A DNA stretch of 64,000 nucleotides from JAANXG01 sp034520625 (GTDB lineage: Bacteria; Pseudomonadota; Gammaproteobacteria; Arenicellales; JAANXG01). Location of the stretch: positions 186,001-250,000 of the forward strand of contig JAXHNI010000004.1 in NCBI GenBank assembly GCA_034520625.1, read 5' to 3'. The notes under the pieces are model-generated. The model searched no databases. It was not told the DNA's origin and was given only the letters and a program-made list of their open reading frames with translations. Positions 43,540 through 51,847 of the stretch are shown here, piece by piece. Made by a program: the position numbers and the translations under genes. Position 1 is the first letter of the stretch. Every line of letters begins with the position of its first letter.

Positions 43540-44604
43540 TCAGTTGCTCGTTTTCGCGTGAATTTCCTGCCAACGGGACGAGAAGGCCTCAAAGAGCGCG
43601 GGGTTCTCGCTCGAAACAAGCACTTCGTGATTGAGCAATTGCGACTGCAGATTGAGATTCAGGCTGCCGTAATAGACACGTTGTTCTTCCGTCGACTCGA
43701 GAAGCATGAACTTGTCGTGCATGGGTAACCTTGAGGTGTCCCGATAGCGTCTGGTCTCGACACCTGCAGCGCGCAGGCTGGATAATACCTTCCGCGGCGC
43801 CCGGCGCTCTGTGTCGTGGGTAATAATGCTGATCTGCACGCCCCGGTTGCTGGCGCGCCTGAGGGAACGCAGCACTGATCTCGCTTTGATGTGAGACATC
43901 GTGATGCGCAGCCGGTTGCCGCCGCTGAGTGTGTCCAGTTGCTCGAGCAACAGACGGTGATTCAGGCGGGGATAGAAATAGAGCCGCGTGCCTTCATGCT
44001 CGATGATTCGATTGGCGTGCCTGTGCCAGCGCCAGAACCTCTCCTCCGCGTGGTCATATATGCGGCGGACATGCTGTTTGAGACTTTGGGTCAGGACCGG
44101 GTCGGTGATCTGCACCAGAAAGTTGTATCCTCGGTCCTGGTCACCGATCCGGGCAATCACATCTGGATCCTCCGGGGAGTCACCGGAGGGGTTGAACGAG
44201 CCCGCGAACACGGTCGGCACGGGATGGCTGAAACAGTAAATCTTCGAATGGATCCGGCCGCGGATCCGGGTGCCGGGCACAAGAGAGGGTGGGCGCAGCG
44301 TTTTGAATCCATCTCCGAGTGCGGTCGGATGGGCCAGCAGCCCGCCGACGGGCTCGTTCGCGCGTGCCAGCCTTGGTCGTCCGTCCACTGCCACCCGGAC
44401 GCGCACACCGCGTCGATGGGCGCGCCGGAGCGCCTCGGCCAGTGCACGGTCACGGAAGTAGTAGGTAACCCAATCGATCTCACCGCCGGACGGCACCCCT
44501 TCGACCCATTCCTCGAGCATGTCGCGCAGGGCGCGCGGCCGCCTGTCCGGGCCGCCGAAATGCGCGAGCTGGCCATTGCAACCTGGATGTGTTGCGGGTT
44601 CCAC
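43540..44604 (-). CDS. Phospholipase D-like protein
   Basis: A 354-residue PLD-superfamily protein without a signal peptide. Two half-sites are visible: IHSKIYCFS with GSFNPSG behind it (near residue 117-137) and MHDKFMLLES with GSLNLN behind it (near 294-318). In both, the Asp of the HxKxxxxD motif is replaced (Ser, Glu), but the H, K and following GS(F/L)N are kept. It could be a phosphodiesterase, nuclease or cardiolipin-synthase-like enzyme with altered activity. It is divergent from the sulfotransferase gene. Confidence 0.78.
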   Translation of the reverse strand: MEPATHPGCNGQLAHFGGPDRRPRALRDMLEEWVEGVPSGGEIDWVTYYFRDRALAEALRRAHRRGVRVRVAVDGRPRLARANEPVGGLLAHPTALGDGFKTLRPPSLVPGTRIRGRIHSKIYCFSHPVPTVFAGSFNPSGDSPEDPDVIARIGDQDRGYNFLVQITDPVLTQSLKQHVRRIYDHAEERFWRWHRHANRIIEHEGTRLYFYPRLNHRLLLEQLDTLSGGNRLRITMSHIKARSVLRSLRRASNRGVQISIITHDTERRAPRKVLSSLRAAGVETRRYRDTSRLPMHDKFMLLESTEEQRVYYGSLNLNLQSQLLNHEVLVSSENPALFEAFSSRWQEIHAKTSN

Positions 44605-44703
44605 GTTGAATCGTTTCTGGTTGGGAGTGCGCAGCTAGGATATCATGACCGCGGTCCGGTTCTCTTGCGCGCGCTCCGGATCAGAAACTCAATATCCCCC
44701 GGT

Positions 44704-45639
44704 ATGTGCTCGATGCCTAAAGATCTGATCCACATCGGCTACCACAAGTCCGCGACGACGTGGTTTCAAAAGGTCTACTATCCCGGAGTACGCAACGCCC
44801 GATACATTGATCGCAACCTTGTTAAACGGGCGTTCCTTGAGCCCAGTGCTCTGCACTGGCGGCCCGATGACGCAAGAGATCTGCTGAATCTGGACCCTGA
44901 TAACCCAGTGATTCTGTGCGAAGAGGAGCTAAGCGGCTATCTGCACAACGGCGGCCTGTTCGGATGCTTGTCCAAGGATATGGCGTACCGGCTTCGTGCT
45001 GTATTCCCGGAAGCCAACATCGTCGCTTTTATCCGTCGTCAGCCCGACATGCTCGCGGCCTGCTACGCACAGTATATTCGCGGCGGCGGAACGTTCTCTG
45101 TCCGCCGTTACCTGTGGCCGCAAAGGTACCTGGTCGGCGCCGAGAGCCGCTATTACAAGATACCGCGATTTTCATTCGACCATTTCGAGTACCTCCCGCT
45201 GATGCGGCACTACGTTGAACTCTTCGGTCGTGAACGGGTCCACGTGTTTCCCTACGAGGCGCTTGCTCACGGTCCTGAAGTGTTTCTACAGGAGTTCTCC
45301 CAGCGCCTCGGTTTGGAGCGCGCAGTGGATGGCCCGGGAAGCCGTAGACGCAACGTTTCCTACCAGCCGTGGTTGATACCGGTGGCGCGGCTGCTCAATC
45401 TTATGACGCGACGTACGGTTCAGGACAAGCACTACCTTGTTCACATTCCGTACTGGTATTCGGCGCGGCGCTGGTTTTTGGAAATGGTGAATCGCCTGCC
45501 CCTTAGCGCATCGTCGTCTCCGGCGGGCTTGTTGGGTGCCGGCACCGTCGCCCGAATCAACGACCGGTACCGGGAAACCAACTGCCAGCTCGCTCGCGAG
45601 TTCGACATGCCGCTGGAAAGCTACGGCTATCCGCTGTAG
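44704..45639 (+). CDS. Sulfotransferase-family protein
   Basis: A 311-residue protein with the PAPS-dependent sulfotransferase fold. The 5'-phosphosulfate-binding loop is IHIGYHKSATTWFQKVYYPG (near residue 8-27), and the 3'-phosphate motif is VAFIRRQPDMLAACYAQYIRGG (in parts, near 108). A GRERVHVFPYEAL strand follows. It may sulfate a surface glycan or lipid. ATG 44704 or 44713 are both possible. A truncated inverted copy of its C-terminal 60 residues lies about 160 nt downstream. Confidence 0.82.
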   Translation: MCSMPKDLIHIGYHKSATTWFQKVYYPGVRNARYIDRNLVKRAFLEPSALHWRPDDARDLLNLDPDNPVILCEEELSGYLHNGGLFGCLSKDMAYRLRAVFPEANIVAFIRRQPDMLAACYAQYIRGGGTFSVRRYLWPQRYLVGAESRYYKIPRFSFDHFEYLPLMRHYVELFGRERVHVFPYEALAHGPEVFLQEFSQRLGLERAVDGPGSRRRNVSYQPWLIPVARLLNLMTRRTVQDKHYLVHIPYWYSARRWFLEMVNRLPLSASSSPAGLLGAGTVARINDRYRETNCQLAREFDMPLESYGYPL

Positions 45640-45657
45640 CAGGGCGAAGTAGTCAAC

Positions 45658-45800
45658 TTATTCGACTGCGCTATCAGTTGGCACAGCGTAACGCTTTAAT
45701 CTGGCTTGTTTGCGCCAATTGTACAACGTGGTATCGCAGATCCCGGTCACCTACGTCAGTTTTACGTCGGATTCCGCACAACGCGCGAAGACATAGTACA
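45658..45800 (-). mobile_element. OrfA-type transposase remnant (HTH part)
   Basis: Read on the minus strand, CAESDVKLT, a TAG stop, then VTGICDTTLYNWRKQARLKR and YAVPTDSAVE with TAA at 45658. DTTLYNWRKQAR is the helix-turn-helix end of IS3/IS66-type OrfA proteins. Only about 45 codons remain and a stop interrupts them. It is fused at its upstream side to a sulfotransferase C-terminal copy. Confidence 0.65.
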
Positions 45801-45990
45801 TGTTGTCCGGGCCGGGGAGGCGGTCTGGAGATGACGCGCCGTGTACCGACAGGCGGTTGAGGATCTCCAGAATCCAGCGCCGCGCCGAATACCAGTACGG
45901 AATGTGAACAAGGTAGTGCTTATCCAGCACGGTGCGCCGGGTGAGCAGATTGAGGAGGCGGGCCATGGGTTATCAGCGACGGGTACCATA
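45801..45990 (-). pseudogene. Truncated sulfotransferase copy, inverted
   Basis: The minus-strand translation MARLLNLLTRRTVLDKHYLV and HIPYWYSARRWILEILNRLS is nearly identical to residues 225-270 of the sulfotransferase encoded at 44704 (VARLLNLMTRRTVQDKHYLV, HIPYWYSARRWFLEMVNRLP). A frame change occurs at the upstream end near 45975, where YPSLI continues the match in another frame. The rest of the gene is absent. It points to a past second sulfotransferase gene or an inverted duplication. Confidence 0.75.
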
Positions 45991-46178
45991 TACCACCTGA
46001 GCCACTACCGGAACCCGGCGGTTTGCGGCGGGCTGCGTCGCGCTCCACGCGGCGATGCTGATCGAGCTTCCGGCGCAGCCGCTCCCCGATACGGCTTGAT
46101 CGTGAGCCCGGGCTGACGTACAAACACGTCCGGCTCCATTTTTCCGGACTTTTCCATCTCAACGACGGACAACAGTTT
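45991..46178. other. Short region between mobile debris and the MDR gene
   Basis: It begins with cctgagccactaccgg, a motif also found at both ends of the inverted repeat at 58.7-58.85 kb, and otherwise has no recognised gene. The A/T-rich part near 46140-46175 (tttttccggacttttccatc) may contain the promoter of the gene at 46179. Confidence 0.35.
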
Positions 46179-47183
46179 ATGCGTACATGGCAGATCAGTT
46201 CCAATGACGGCATAGATGCCCTCGAGTGCGTCGAGGCACAGGTCCGCGAGCCGGGATCCGGCGAAGTGCGCGTGCGGGTGCGGGCGACTTCGGTCAACTA
46301 CCGGGATCTCGCTACGGTGCGTGATCCCGCGTCCCGCAATCTGCCCCTGCCGCGCGTGCCCAATTCCGACGCCGCCGGCGAAGTCGTGGCGGTCGGTCCG
46401 GGGGTGAGTGATGTGGCGGTCGGGGACCGCGTTGCCAGCTGTTTCTTTCAGGACTGGCAGGACGGCGCCTGTACGGAGGCGGCCATGGCGAGCGCCCTCG
46501 GGGGCGCGCTGGATGGCGTGCTCGCGGAGGAAGTGGTCCTGAGTGCCCGTGGCGTGGTGCCGATCCCGGATCATCTTGGTTTCGAGGAGGCGGCGACCCT
46601 GCCGTGCGCCGCCTTGACGGCGTGGAACGCACTGGTGGAGGTCGCCCGCATCAAGGCCGGAGATACCGTCCTGCTGCTCGGCACCGGCGGGGTGTCGATA
46701 TTCGCGCTGCAATTCGCCCGCTTGCTGGGCGCGCGCATTATCATCACCTCATCGAGCGACGACAAGCTCGCCCGGGCCCGGGACATGGGCGCCTGGCAGA
46801 CCGTCAACTACACCACCCATCCCGATTGGGAAAAGCCGGTGCTCGAGCTCACCGGCGGGCGCGGCGTCGATGCGGTGGTCGAGGTGGGCGGCGCCGGCAC
46901 CCTGGAACGGTCCATCGCCGCCACCCGGGTGGCTGGGTCCATCGCGCTGATCGGAGTCCTGACGGGCGGTGAGATCAATCCCTCGATGATCATGCGCAAG
47001 TCCATTAGCCTGCAGGGCATCTATGTCGGACCCCGCCGTATGTTCCAGGATATGAACCGCGCCGTCGCCTTCCACGAGCTGAAGCCCGTGATACATCAGG
47101 TCTTTCCTTTTGACGACGCACCGAAGGCCTATCATGCGATGGCCCGTGCCGGACATCTCGGCAAGCTCGTGATCACGACCTGA
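46179..47183 (+). CDS. MDR-family alcohol dehydrogenase-like oxidoreductase
   Basis: A 334-residue medium-chain oxidoreductase. It has ATSVNYRDLATVRDP (residues 37-51), VPNSDAAGEVVAVGPGVSDV (near 60-79) and the Rossmann motif VLLLGTGGVSIFALQFARLL (near 165-184). The catalytic and structural zinc cysteines of classical ADHs are missing, so it belongs with the quinone-reductase/zinc-independent group. It is 12 nt upstream of the threonine aldolase gene and probably cotranscribed. Substrate unknown. Confidence 0.87.
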   Translation: MRTWQISSNDGIDALECVEAQVREPGSGEVRVRVRATSVNYRDLATVRDPASRNLPLPRVPNSDAAGEVVAVGPGVSDVAVGDRVASCFFQDWQDGACTEAAMASALGGALDGVLAEEVVLSARGVVPIPDHLGFEEAATLPCAALTAWNALVEVARIKAGDTVLLLGTGGVSIFALQFARLLGARIIITSSSDDKLARARDMGAWQTVNYTTHPDWEKPVLELTGGRGVDAVVEVGGAGTLERSIAATRVAGSIALIGVLTGGEINPSMIMRKSISLQGIYVGPRRMFQDMNRAVAFHELKPVIHQVFPFDDAPKAYHAMARAGHLGKLVITT

Positions 47184-47195
47184 CAGGGCCCTTAC

Positions 47196-48227
47196 ATGAA
47201 CTTCGCATCCGACACCACGGCACCCGCCCATCCAGACGTGCTGGCCGCCCTCGCGGGCGCCAACGACGGTGCGGCGTCCAGCTACGGTGCCGACGCATTG
47301 AGCAGCGCGCTGCGGGAGCGGCTGAAAACGCTTTTCGAGACCGATTACCTCGCCGCTTCAGTTGTCGGATCCGGTACCGCTGCCAACGCGCTGGCGCTGA
47401 GCATGCTGACGCCCGGTCACGGCGCGGTGCTCTGCCACGAGGCCGCACATATTCACGAGCACGAGCGCGGCGCGCCGGAGTTTTTCACGGGCGGCGCCAA
47501 GCTGCTCCTGCTGACCGGCGACTACGGGCGGGTGAGCGAGGGAGCCCTGGACTCGGCATTGGCGCATCGCAACCCGGCTTTTGTTCACGAGAGCCCGGCC
47601 TTCGCCCTGTCGTTGTCCAATCTTACCGAGCTGGGGACGGTGTACCGGCCCGATGCGGTGGCAGCGCGAGCTGCCGCGGCGCGTTCCGCGGGGCTGACCG
47701 TGCATATGGACGGCGCCCGCTTCGCCAACGCCGTCGCCGCCACGGGCGCGGCGCCCGCTGACCTTACCTGGCGCGCGGGCGTCGATATCCTGTGCCTCGG
47801 CCTGACCAAGACCGGCGGCATCAGCGCGGAGATCGTTGTCCTGTTCGGGGAAACGGCGGATCGGTTCGATGAGCTGGAGGCACGGCGCAAGCGGGCCGGC
47901 CTGATGCCGCCCAAGGCGCGTTACGCCGCCGCCGAAGCCTTGGCCATGCTCACCGATGACTTGTGGCTGACGCTCGCCCGGCACGCGAACGATGCCGCTG
48001 CGTCGCTTTCCACCGGTCTGAGTGGCATCGAGGGCGCGGAGCTGGTCCATCCGGTCGAAGGTAACCTGGTATTCGTGCGGCTGCCGGAGCCCGTGGCTGC
48101 CCGCTTGTCGGAGGCGGGCGCCGGCTTCTATCGCCTCGGCCAGGACCCGGTCTATCGGTTCGTCTGTGCCTGGTCCACGTCCGAGGTCGACATCCAGGCG
48201 CTGCTGGAAGCGGCCGGATCCGCGTAG
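47196..48227 (+). CDS. ltaE: Low-specificity L-threonine aldolase
   Basis: A 343-residue PLP enzyme cleaving threonine or allo-threonine to glycine and acetaldehyde. Features are NFASDTTAPAHPDVLAAL, GSGTAANALALSML, the histidine-rich CHEAAHIHEHE, the PLP-phosphate/ring contact VHMDGARFANAVAATGA and the lysine in DILCLGLTKTGGISAE. Length is typical. It can feed glycine into metabolism, including the betaine pathway at the start of this window; that link is inference. Confidence 0.92.
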   Translation: MNFASDTTAPAHPDVLAALAGANDGAASSYGADALSSALRERLKTLFETDYLAASVVGSGTAANALALSMLTPGHGAVLCHEAAHIHEHERGAPEFFTGGAKLLLLTGDYGRVSEGALDSALAHRNPAFVHESPAFALSLSNLTELGTVYRPDAVAARAAAARSAGLTVHMDGARFANAVAATGAAPADLTWRAGVDILCLGLTKTGGISAEIVVLFGETADRFDELEARRKRAGLMPPKARYAAAEALAMLTDDLWLTLARHANDAAASLSTGLSGIEGAELVHPVEGNLVFVRLPEPVAARLSEAGAGFYRLGQDPVYRFVCAWSTSEVDIQALLEAAGSA

Positions 48228-48267
48228 GAGGCGAGCCCTCTCGCCGATTGCGGCGTCGAGCCACGCC

Positions 48268-50253
48268 TCATCTGCCAGGGGGTTGGCCTCCTTCGGGTCG
48301 ACGGCGCCTCGTCGTAAGCAACCCGTTTTCCATGCCGTCCCTTGCAATGGCCTTGCACTGAATTGACGAGAGCTTTGTATTGGACGGCGCCGTGTCGGCG
48401 CGCATCAGATTGTCCGGCGTGTCGACGTGCCGGCCGCTGTCCATCAGGACATGGACGAGCTCGTGCGCCAGGGCGATGCCCGGGTCGCGCGCACCTTCGG
48501 CGACCCAGACGGTGTCGCGCAGCGCCGGCCGCTGCGCGCTGTTGCTGCGGCCGATCGCTTCGGCATCGAATGCATTGACCTGGAGAGTGTCCCGGACGAA
48601 GTAGACCGCCGGCGTCGGCAGCGGGAGGCGCCGCACGAGATCTTTGGAGATGGCGTCATGGAAATAGCGATACATGTCCGGACCATCCAGTACCCGTATG
48701 TCTATCTGCGGGATATGGATGCCGCACTGCGAGAGAATGTCCGCCGCGCGGCGGGCATGGCGCCGAAGCTCCGCGAGCTCCCAGCCCGTGTCTTCGAACA
48801 GCGCGAACGTGGGAACCAGGGCGTACGCTTTCAACGACACCGGGGTGTCGGCGGCATACAGATCGGCGGCGGTGAGGATATGGCGAGCGGTTTCCGCCGG
48901 TTCTCCTTCGTCCGACATCGGGGGCAGGTGCTCGGCCCTGTCCGGGCGGGGGATGAAGCCCCGTGCCACTTCACCGTTTCCGGTGATGGACAACGGCAGG
49001 GCGCGTGCGACTATCGCATCCTTCAGCTCCGCGGCCGTCCAGCCGGGGTGCCTCGACATCAGACGGGCGGCGAGCGCCGAGATCCGCACCGCCGCGTAAC
49101 TCGAGCCGGAAGCGGATACCTCGCTGCCGTCGAAGTCCGTGACCACCAGCCCCTCGGCGGGTACGGTCAAATCCACAGACCGGCGGCCGCGGTTGGAGCC
49201 GGGTGCCAGGTCGCCGTTGTTCTCCGCGGAGGTGACGGTGATCGTGTTGGGGAGCTCCAGGGCTGCCGGGTAAACCGGGCGGGCATCGATATCGCGGCCG
49301 TTGTTTCCGGCGGACAGGACGAACAGCATGTCGGGATGGGCCCCGGCCGCCGCGGCGAACGCTTCCCATTCCTCCGGGTTGTTGCTGCCCAGGGACATGT
49401 TCACCACGACAACGTCCTTACCGGCGGCGTCGGCCACCAGCCGGGTCATGCGGCTCATGTCCGGCCGCGGATAGCGGTACGGCAGGAGCCGCGCCCCGGG
49501 CGCTTCGCGCAGCAGCAGTGAAGCAGTCCGGGTGCCGTGGCGTTGGGGAAAGAACGGTGATCCTGCGGGGTTGGCGTCGAACGGGCGACGGTCGAGATCC
49601 CAGTAATCATGCCCCAGAATGCGACCCTGTTCGTTTCGCGCCAGGCGCTGGCTGATCCCGGGCAGCAGATAATTGACCCCCGCATCGACGATCGCCACGG
49701 GAACGCCGCCGGGGTCGCCGCCCTCGGGCACGGGCGGATTGAGCGGTTCGGTGCGGCCGGTTGGCGCCAGATTCGCGTCCAGGTGCTCGACCGCGAAGGG
49801 CGCCGGGGACTCCGGCTCGTACACCAGGCGCCGGCCGAAGCGTATGGTGCAGTCCGCGTCGGTGATCGCTGCCACGAGGGGCTGGCCGCCCTCGTTGGAA
49901 TCCGCGTTCCAGTACTCGGCGACCAGCCGACGCAGCCGGCCGCCGGGGGCGAAATGTTCGATGCGAACGCCGACGCCGCCCGGGAGGGCGAATCGCCGTT
50001 TCCAGCCCACGTCGACGCTCCGCACGGAGAGCGGTTCCTCCGCGACGCCGGTGCCGCCGGGGATACGGGCGGCCATGCGCTCGAGACTGGCTGAGGAGTC
50101 TTCGCAGACGGCTTTCAAGGCCTGCCGCAGGGTCGCCTCGGCGTCCCCGGCACCGTGGGTCGACGCGGACAAAGCCAGAGCCGATACAAGCAGTGCGGTC
50201 GGGAACAGGTTCTTGCCCGAAATGCTCGATGCCGGTTTTGCCGCGCGGCTCAT
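48268..50253 (-). CDS. Exported S8 (subtilisin-like) protease with C-terminal HExxH region
   Basis: A 661-residue protein with a signal peptide (about residues 12-35, NLFPTALLVSALALSASTHG). The subtilase triad is visible: Asp in VAIVDAGVNYLLPG (near 190), His in RHGTRTASLLL (near 240) and Ser in SASGSSYAAVRISALAARLM (near 380). Residues 440-600 form a further domain ending in ALAHELVHVLMDSGRHVDTP, a zinc-protease-like HExxH with another His eight residues later. ATG 50253 precedes the signal peptide. It stands alone, between ltaE and repeat C. Substrate unknown. Confidence 0.85.
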   Translation of the reverse strand: MSRAAKPASSISGKNLFPTALLVSALALSASTHGAGDAEATLRQALKAVCEDSSASLERMAARIPGGTGVAEEPLSVRSVDVGWKRRFALPGGVGVRIEHFAPGGRLRRLVAEYWNADSNEGGQPLVAAITDADCTIRFGRRLVYEPESPAPFAVEHLDANLAPTGRTEPLNPPVPEGGDPGGVPVAIVDAGVNYLLPGISQRLARNEQGRILGHDYWDLDRRPFDANPAGSPFFPQRHGTRTASLLLREAPGARLLPYRYPRPDMSRMTRLVADAAGKDVVVVNMSLGSNNPEEWEAFAAAAGAHPDMLFVLSAGNNGRDIDARPVYPAALELPNTITVTSAENNGDLAPGSNRGRRSVDLTVPAEGLVVTDFDGSEVSASGSSYAAVRISALAARLMSRHPGWTAAELKDAIVARALPLSITGNGEVARGFIPRPDRAEHLPPMSDEGEPAETARHILTAADLYAADTPVSLKAYALVPTFALFEDTGWELAELRRHARRAADILSQCGIHIPQIDIRVLDGPDMYRYFHDAISKDLVRRLPLPTPAVYFVRDTLQVNAFDAEAIGRSNSAQRPALRDTVWVAEGARDPGIALAHELVHVLMDSGRHVDTPDNLMRADTAPSNTKLSSIQCKAIARDGMENGLLTTRRRRPEGGQPPGR

Positions 50254-50346
50254 ATCGGATAGAGTATGTGGCCGGCGCCGGTCCGCGTCAAAACACACCT
50301 GCGGTCGGTGGTGGCCCGGCTTGAAAACACCCGCCAAAGGTATGCG

Positions 50347-50493
50347 TCAGTGCCGGGGGCATCACCCAGGGCCGCTGTGAGGAGCGGCACAGGGAAGTGC
50401 CGTTTGCGGACCGAAGGATGGAATATGTCCCTGTACGCTCTGGCTCAAACATCCCTGTTTTCGACAGCCCCGGGTGTTGCCCCCCGGCACTGA
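50347..50493 (+). repeat. Inverted-repeat element, copy C
   Basis: The 147-nt copy has the same interior and orientation as copy A. The arms (50347-50372 and 50467-50493) carry a different core (CATCACCC against GGGTGTTG) from copies A and B, but they still pair along most of their length. It lies in the divergent region between the S8 protease and the DMT permease. The copy ends 78 nt before the permease start. Confidence 0.88.
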
Positions 50494-50570
50494 CCCAATC
50501 ATTTCTTTAAACCCGCACCGCTGCTCTGCGGCCGAATGCCATAATCACTGAGTATGACCGGGGACTCGAA

Positions 50571-51416
50571 TTGACGCTCACCGTATTCCTGATGGTTCTT
50601 GCCGCCGCGCTGCTTCATGCCGTATGGAACGCGCTGGTGAAGGTGAACGGTGACCGGCTCGTCATCGTCGCGGTGATCATGGCGAGCCAGACCCTGATCT
50701 GTTTGCTCATCCTGCCGTTTATGGGCCTGCCGGAGCCCGCGGCCTGGCCGTATATTCTCGGCTCGGCGTTGCTGCACAACGCCTATTGCCTGTTTCTGGT
50801 CATGGCATACCGCTACGGCGATCTGAGTCACGTGTATCCCATCGCCCGCGGATGCGCGCCGTTGATCGTGGCGGTGGTTTCGGCGGTGGTTGTCGGCGAG
50901 ATCCTGAGCCGGCAGGCGATGCTTGCCGTGATCCTCGTCACCCTCGGTGTCATGAGCCTGGCGTTAACGCGCGGGGCGAGCGGCATCCGGGAATCCCGCG
51001 CCGTGCTGTTCGCGCTCGGCACGGGGCTGTTCATCGCCAGCTACACGGTCGTGGACGGCCTCGGCGCGCGCGTCAACGGCAATCCCCATGTGTACACCCT
51101 GTGGCTGCTGGCGCTGCACGGCATTCCTTTCGCCATACTGACGGCCTGCGTGCGTAGGCGCCGGGTGGTGCCACAGGTCAGGCTGGTGTGGAAGAGCGGC
51201 CTCTCCGCGGGACTGGCTTCGTTGGTCGCGTACTGGATCGTCATCTGGGCGATGACCATGGCGCCCCTGGCGCTGGTATCCGCGCTCCGGGAAACCAGCG
51301 TGGTCTTCGCCGTGCTGTTCGGCGTGGTATTGCTCAAGGAGAAGCTCGACCCTGTCAGACTGGTCGCCATTGCCACGACGCTGGTGGGGACCGTCATGCT
51401 GCGAACCAGTCGATAG
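50571..51416 (+). CDS. EamA/DMT-family permease
   Basis: A 281-residue inner-membrane protein with ten membrane segments and two EamA halves. Each half has the typical features, for example LLHAVWNALVKVNGDRLVIV at the start, YPIARGCAPLIVAVVSAVVV near 88 and LVSALRETSVVFAVLFGVVLLKEKL (parts) near 240. The substrate is unknown. The only in-frame start near the first helix is TTG 50571, which overlaps the TGA of a six-codon ORF (ATG 50554). It is followed closely by an NfeD-like gene and a second EamA permease. Confidence 0.85.
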   Translation: MTLTVFLMVLAAALLHAVWNALVKVNGDRLVIVAVIMASQTLICLLILPFMGLPEPAAWPYILGSALLHNAYCLFLVMAYRYGDLSHVYPIARGCAPLIVAVVSAVVVGEILSRQAMLAVILVTLGVMSLALTRGASGIRESRAVLFALGTGLFIASYTVVDGLGARVNGNPHVYTLWLLALHGIPFAILTACVRRRRVVPQVRLVWKSGLSAGLASLVAYWIVIWAMTMAPLALVSALRETSVVFAVLFGVVLLKEKLDPVRLVAIATTLVGTVMLRTSR

Positions 51417-51439
51417 CCCGGAGCCCGGACAGCCCACCC

Positions 51440-51847
51440 ATGATTCGCCCGCCGTCAATGCTCGCCGACTGTACCCGGGACCAGATCGTGCTTATTCTGG
51501 GCCCGGTACTGGTGTCGATACTGCTGGTGGCGCTCTACCTCGGCGGCTTCCGGCCCGTGCCATGGCCGGCGCTGCTGATGGTCGTGGTTCTGATCAACCT
51601 CGCCGGTGACGTTGCCTTCGCCATGAAGAGCGAACGTGGGGTGCAGCGTGGGCTGACGGGCTTGTGCAACGACGTCGTCGGAAAACGGGTAATCGCCGAA
51701 TCCGATTTTTTCCGCGGTGACGTATCCTGCCAGGGCACCGTCCTTCTGGGAGGGGAGCGATGGCGGGCTGTTTGCGACCGGCCCGCCGCGGCCGGTGAAT
51801 CACTCGGGGTGACAGAGCGCCGTGGCCTCACTCTGCTGGTCTCATGA
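51440..51847 (+). CDS. NfeD-like membrane protein
   Basis: A 135-residue protein with two membrane helices (LILGPVLVSILLVALYLGGF and PALLMVVVLINLAGDVAFAM). The soluble OB-fold C-terminus of NfeD proteins follows, GLCNDVVGKRVIAESDFFRG with WRAVCDRPAAAGESLGV. NfeD proteins usually partner a stomatin/flotillin protein, but none is seen here. The ATG at 51440 is 23 nt after the first permease gene, and the stop overlaps the second one. Confidence 0.75.
   Translation: MIRPPSMLADCTRDQIVLILGPVLVSILLVALYLGGFRPVPWPALLMVVVLINLAGDVAFAMKSERGVQRGLTGLCNDVVGKRVIAESDFFRGDVSCQGTVLLGGERWRAVCDRPAAAGESLGVTERRGLTLLVS

Noticed and set aside
46005..46712. Minus-strand frame across the region upstream of the MDR gene (KLLSVVEMEKSGKMEPDVF)
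   Set aside because: Most of it is antisense to the MDR gene at 46179; the upstream part matched nothing recognised.
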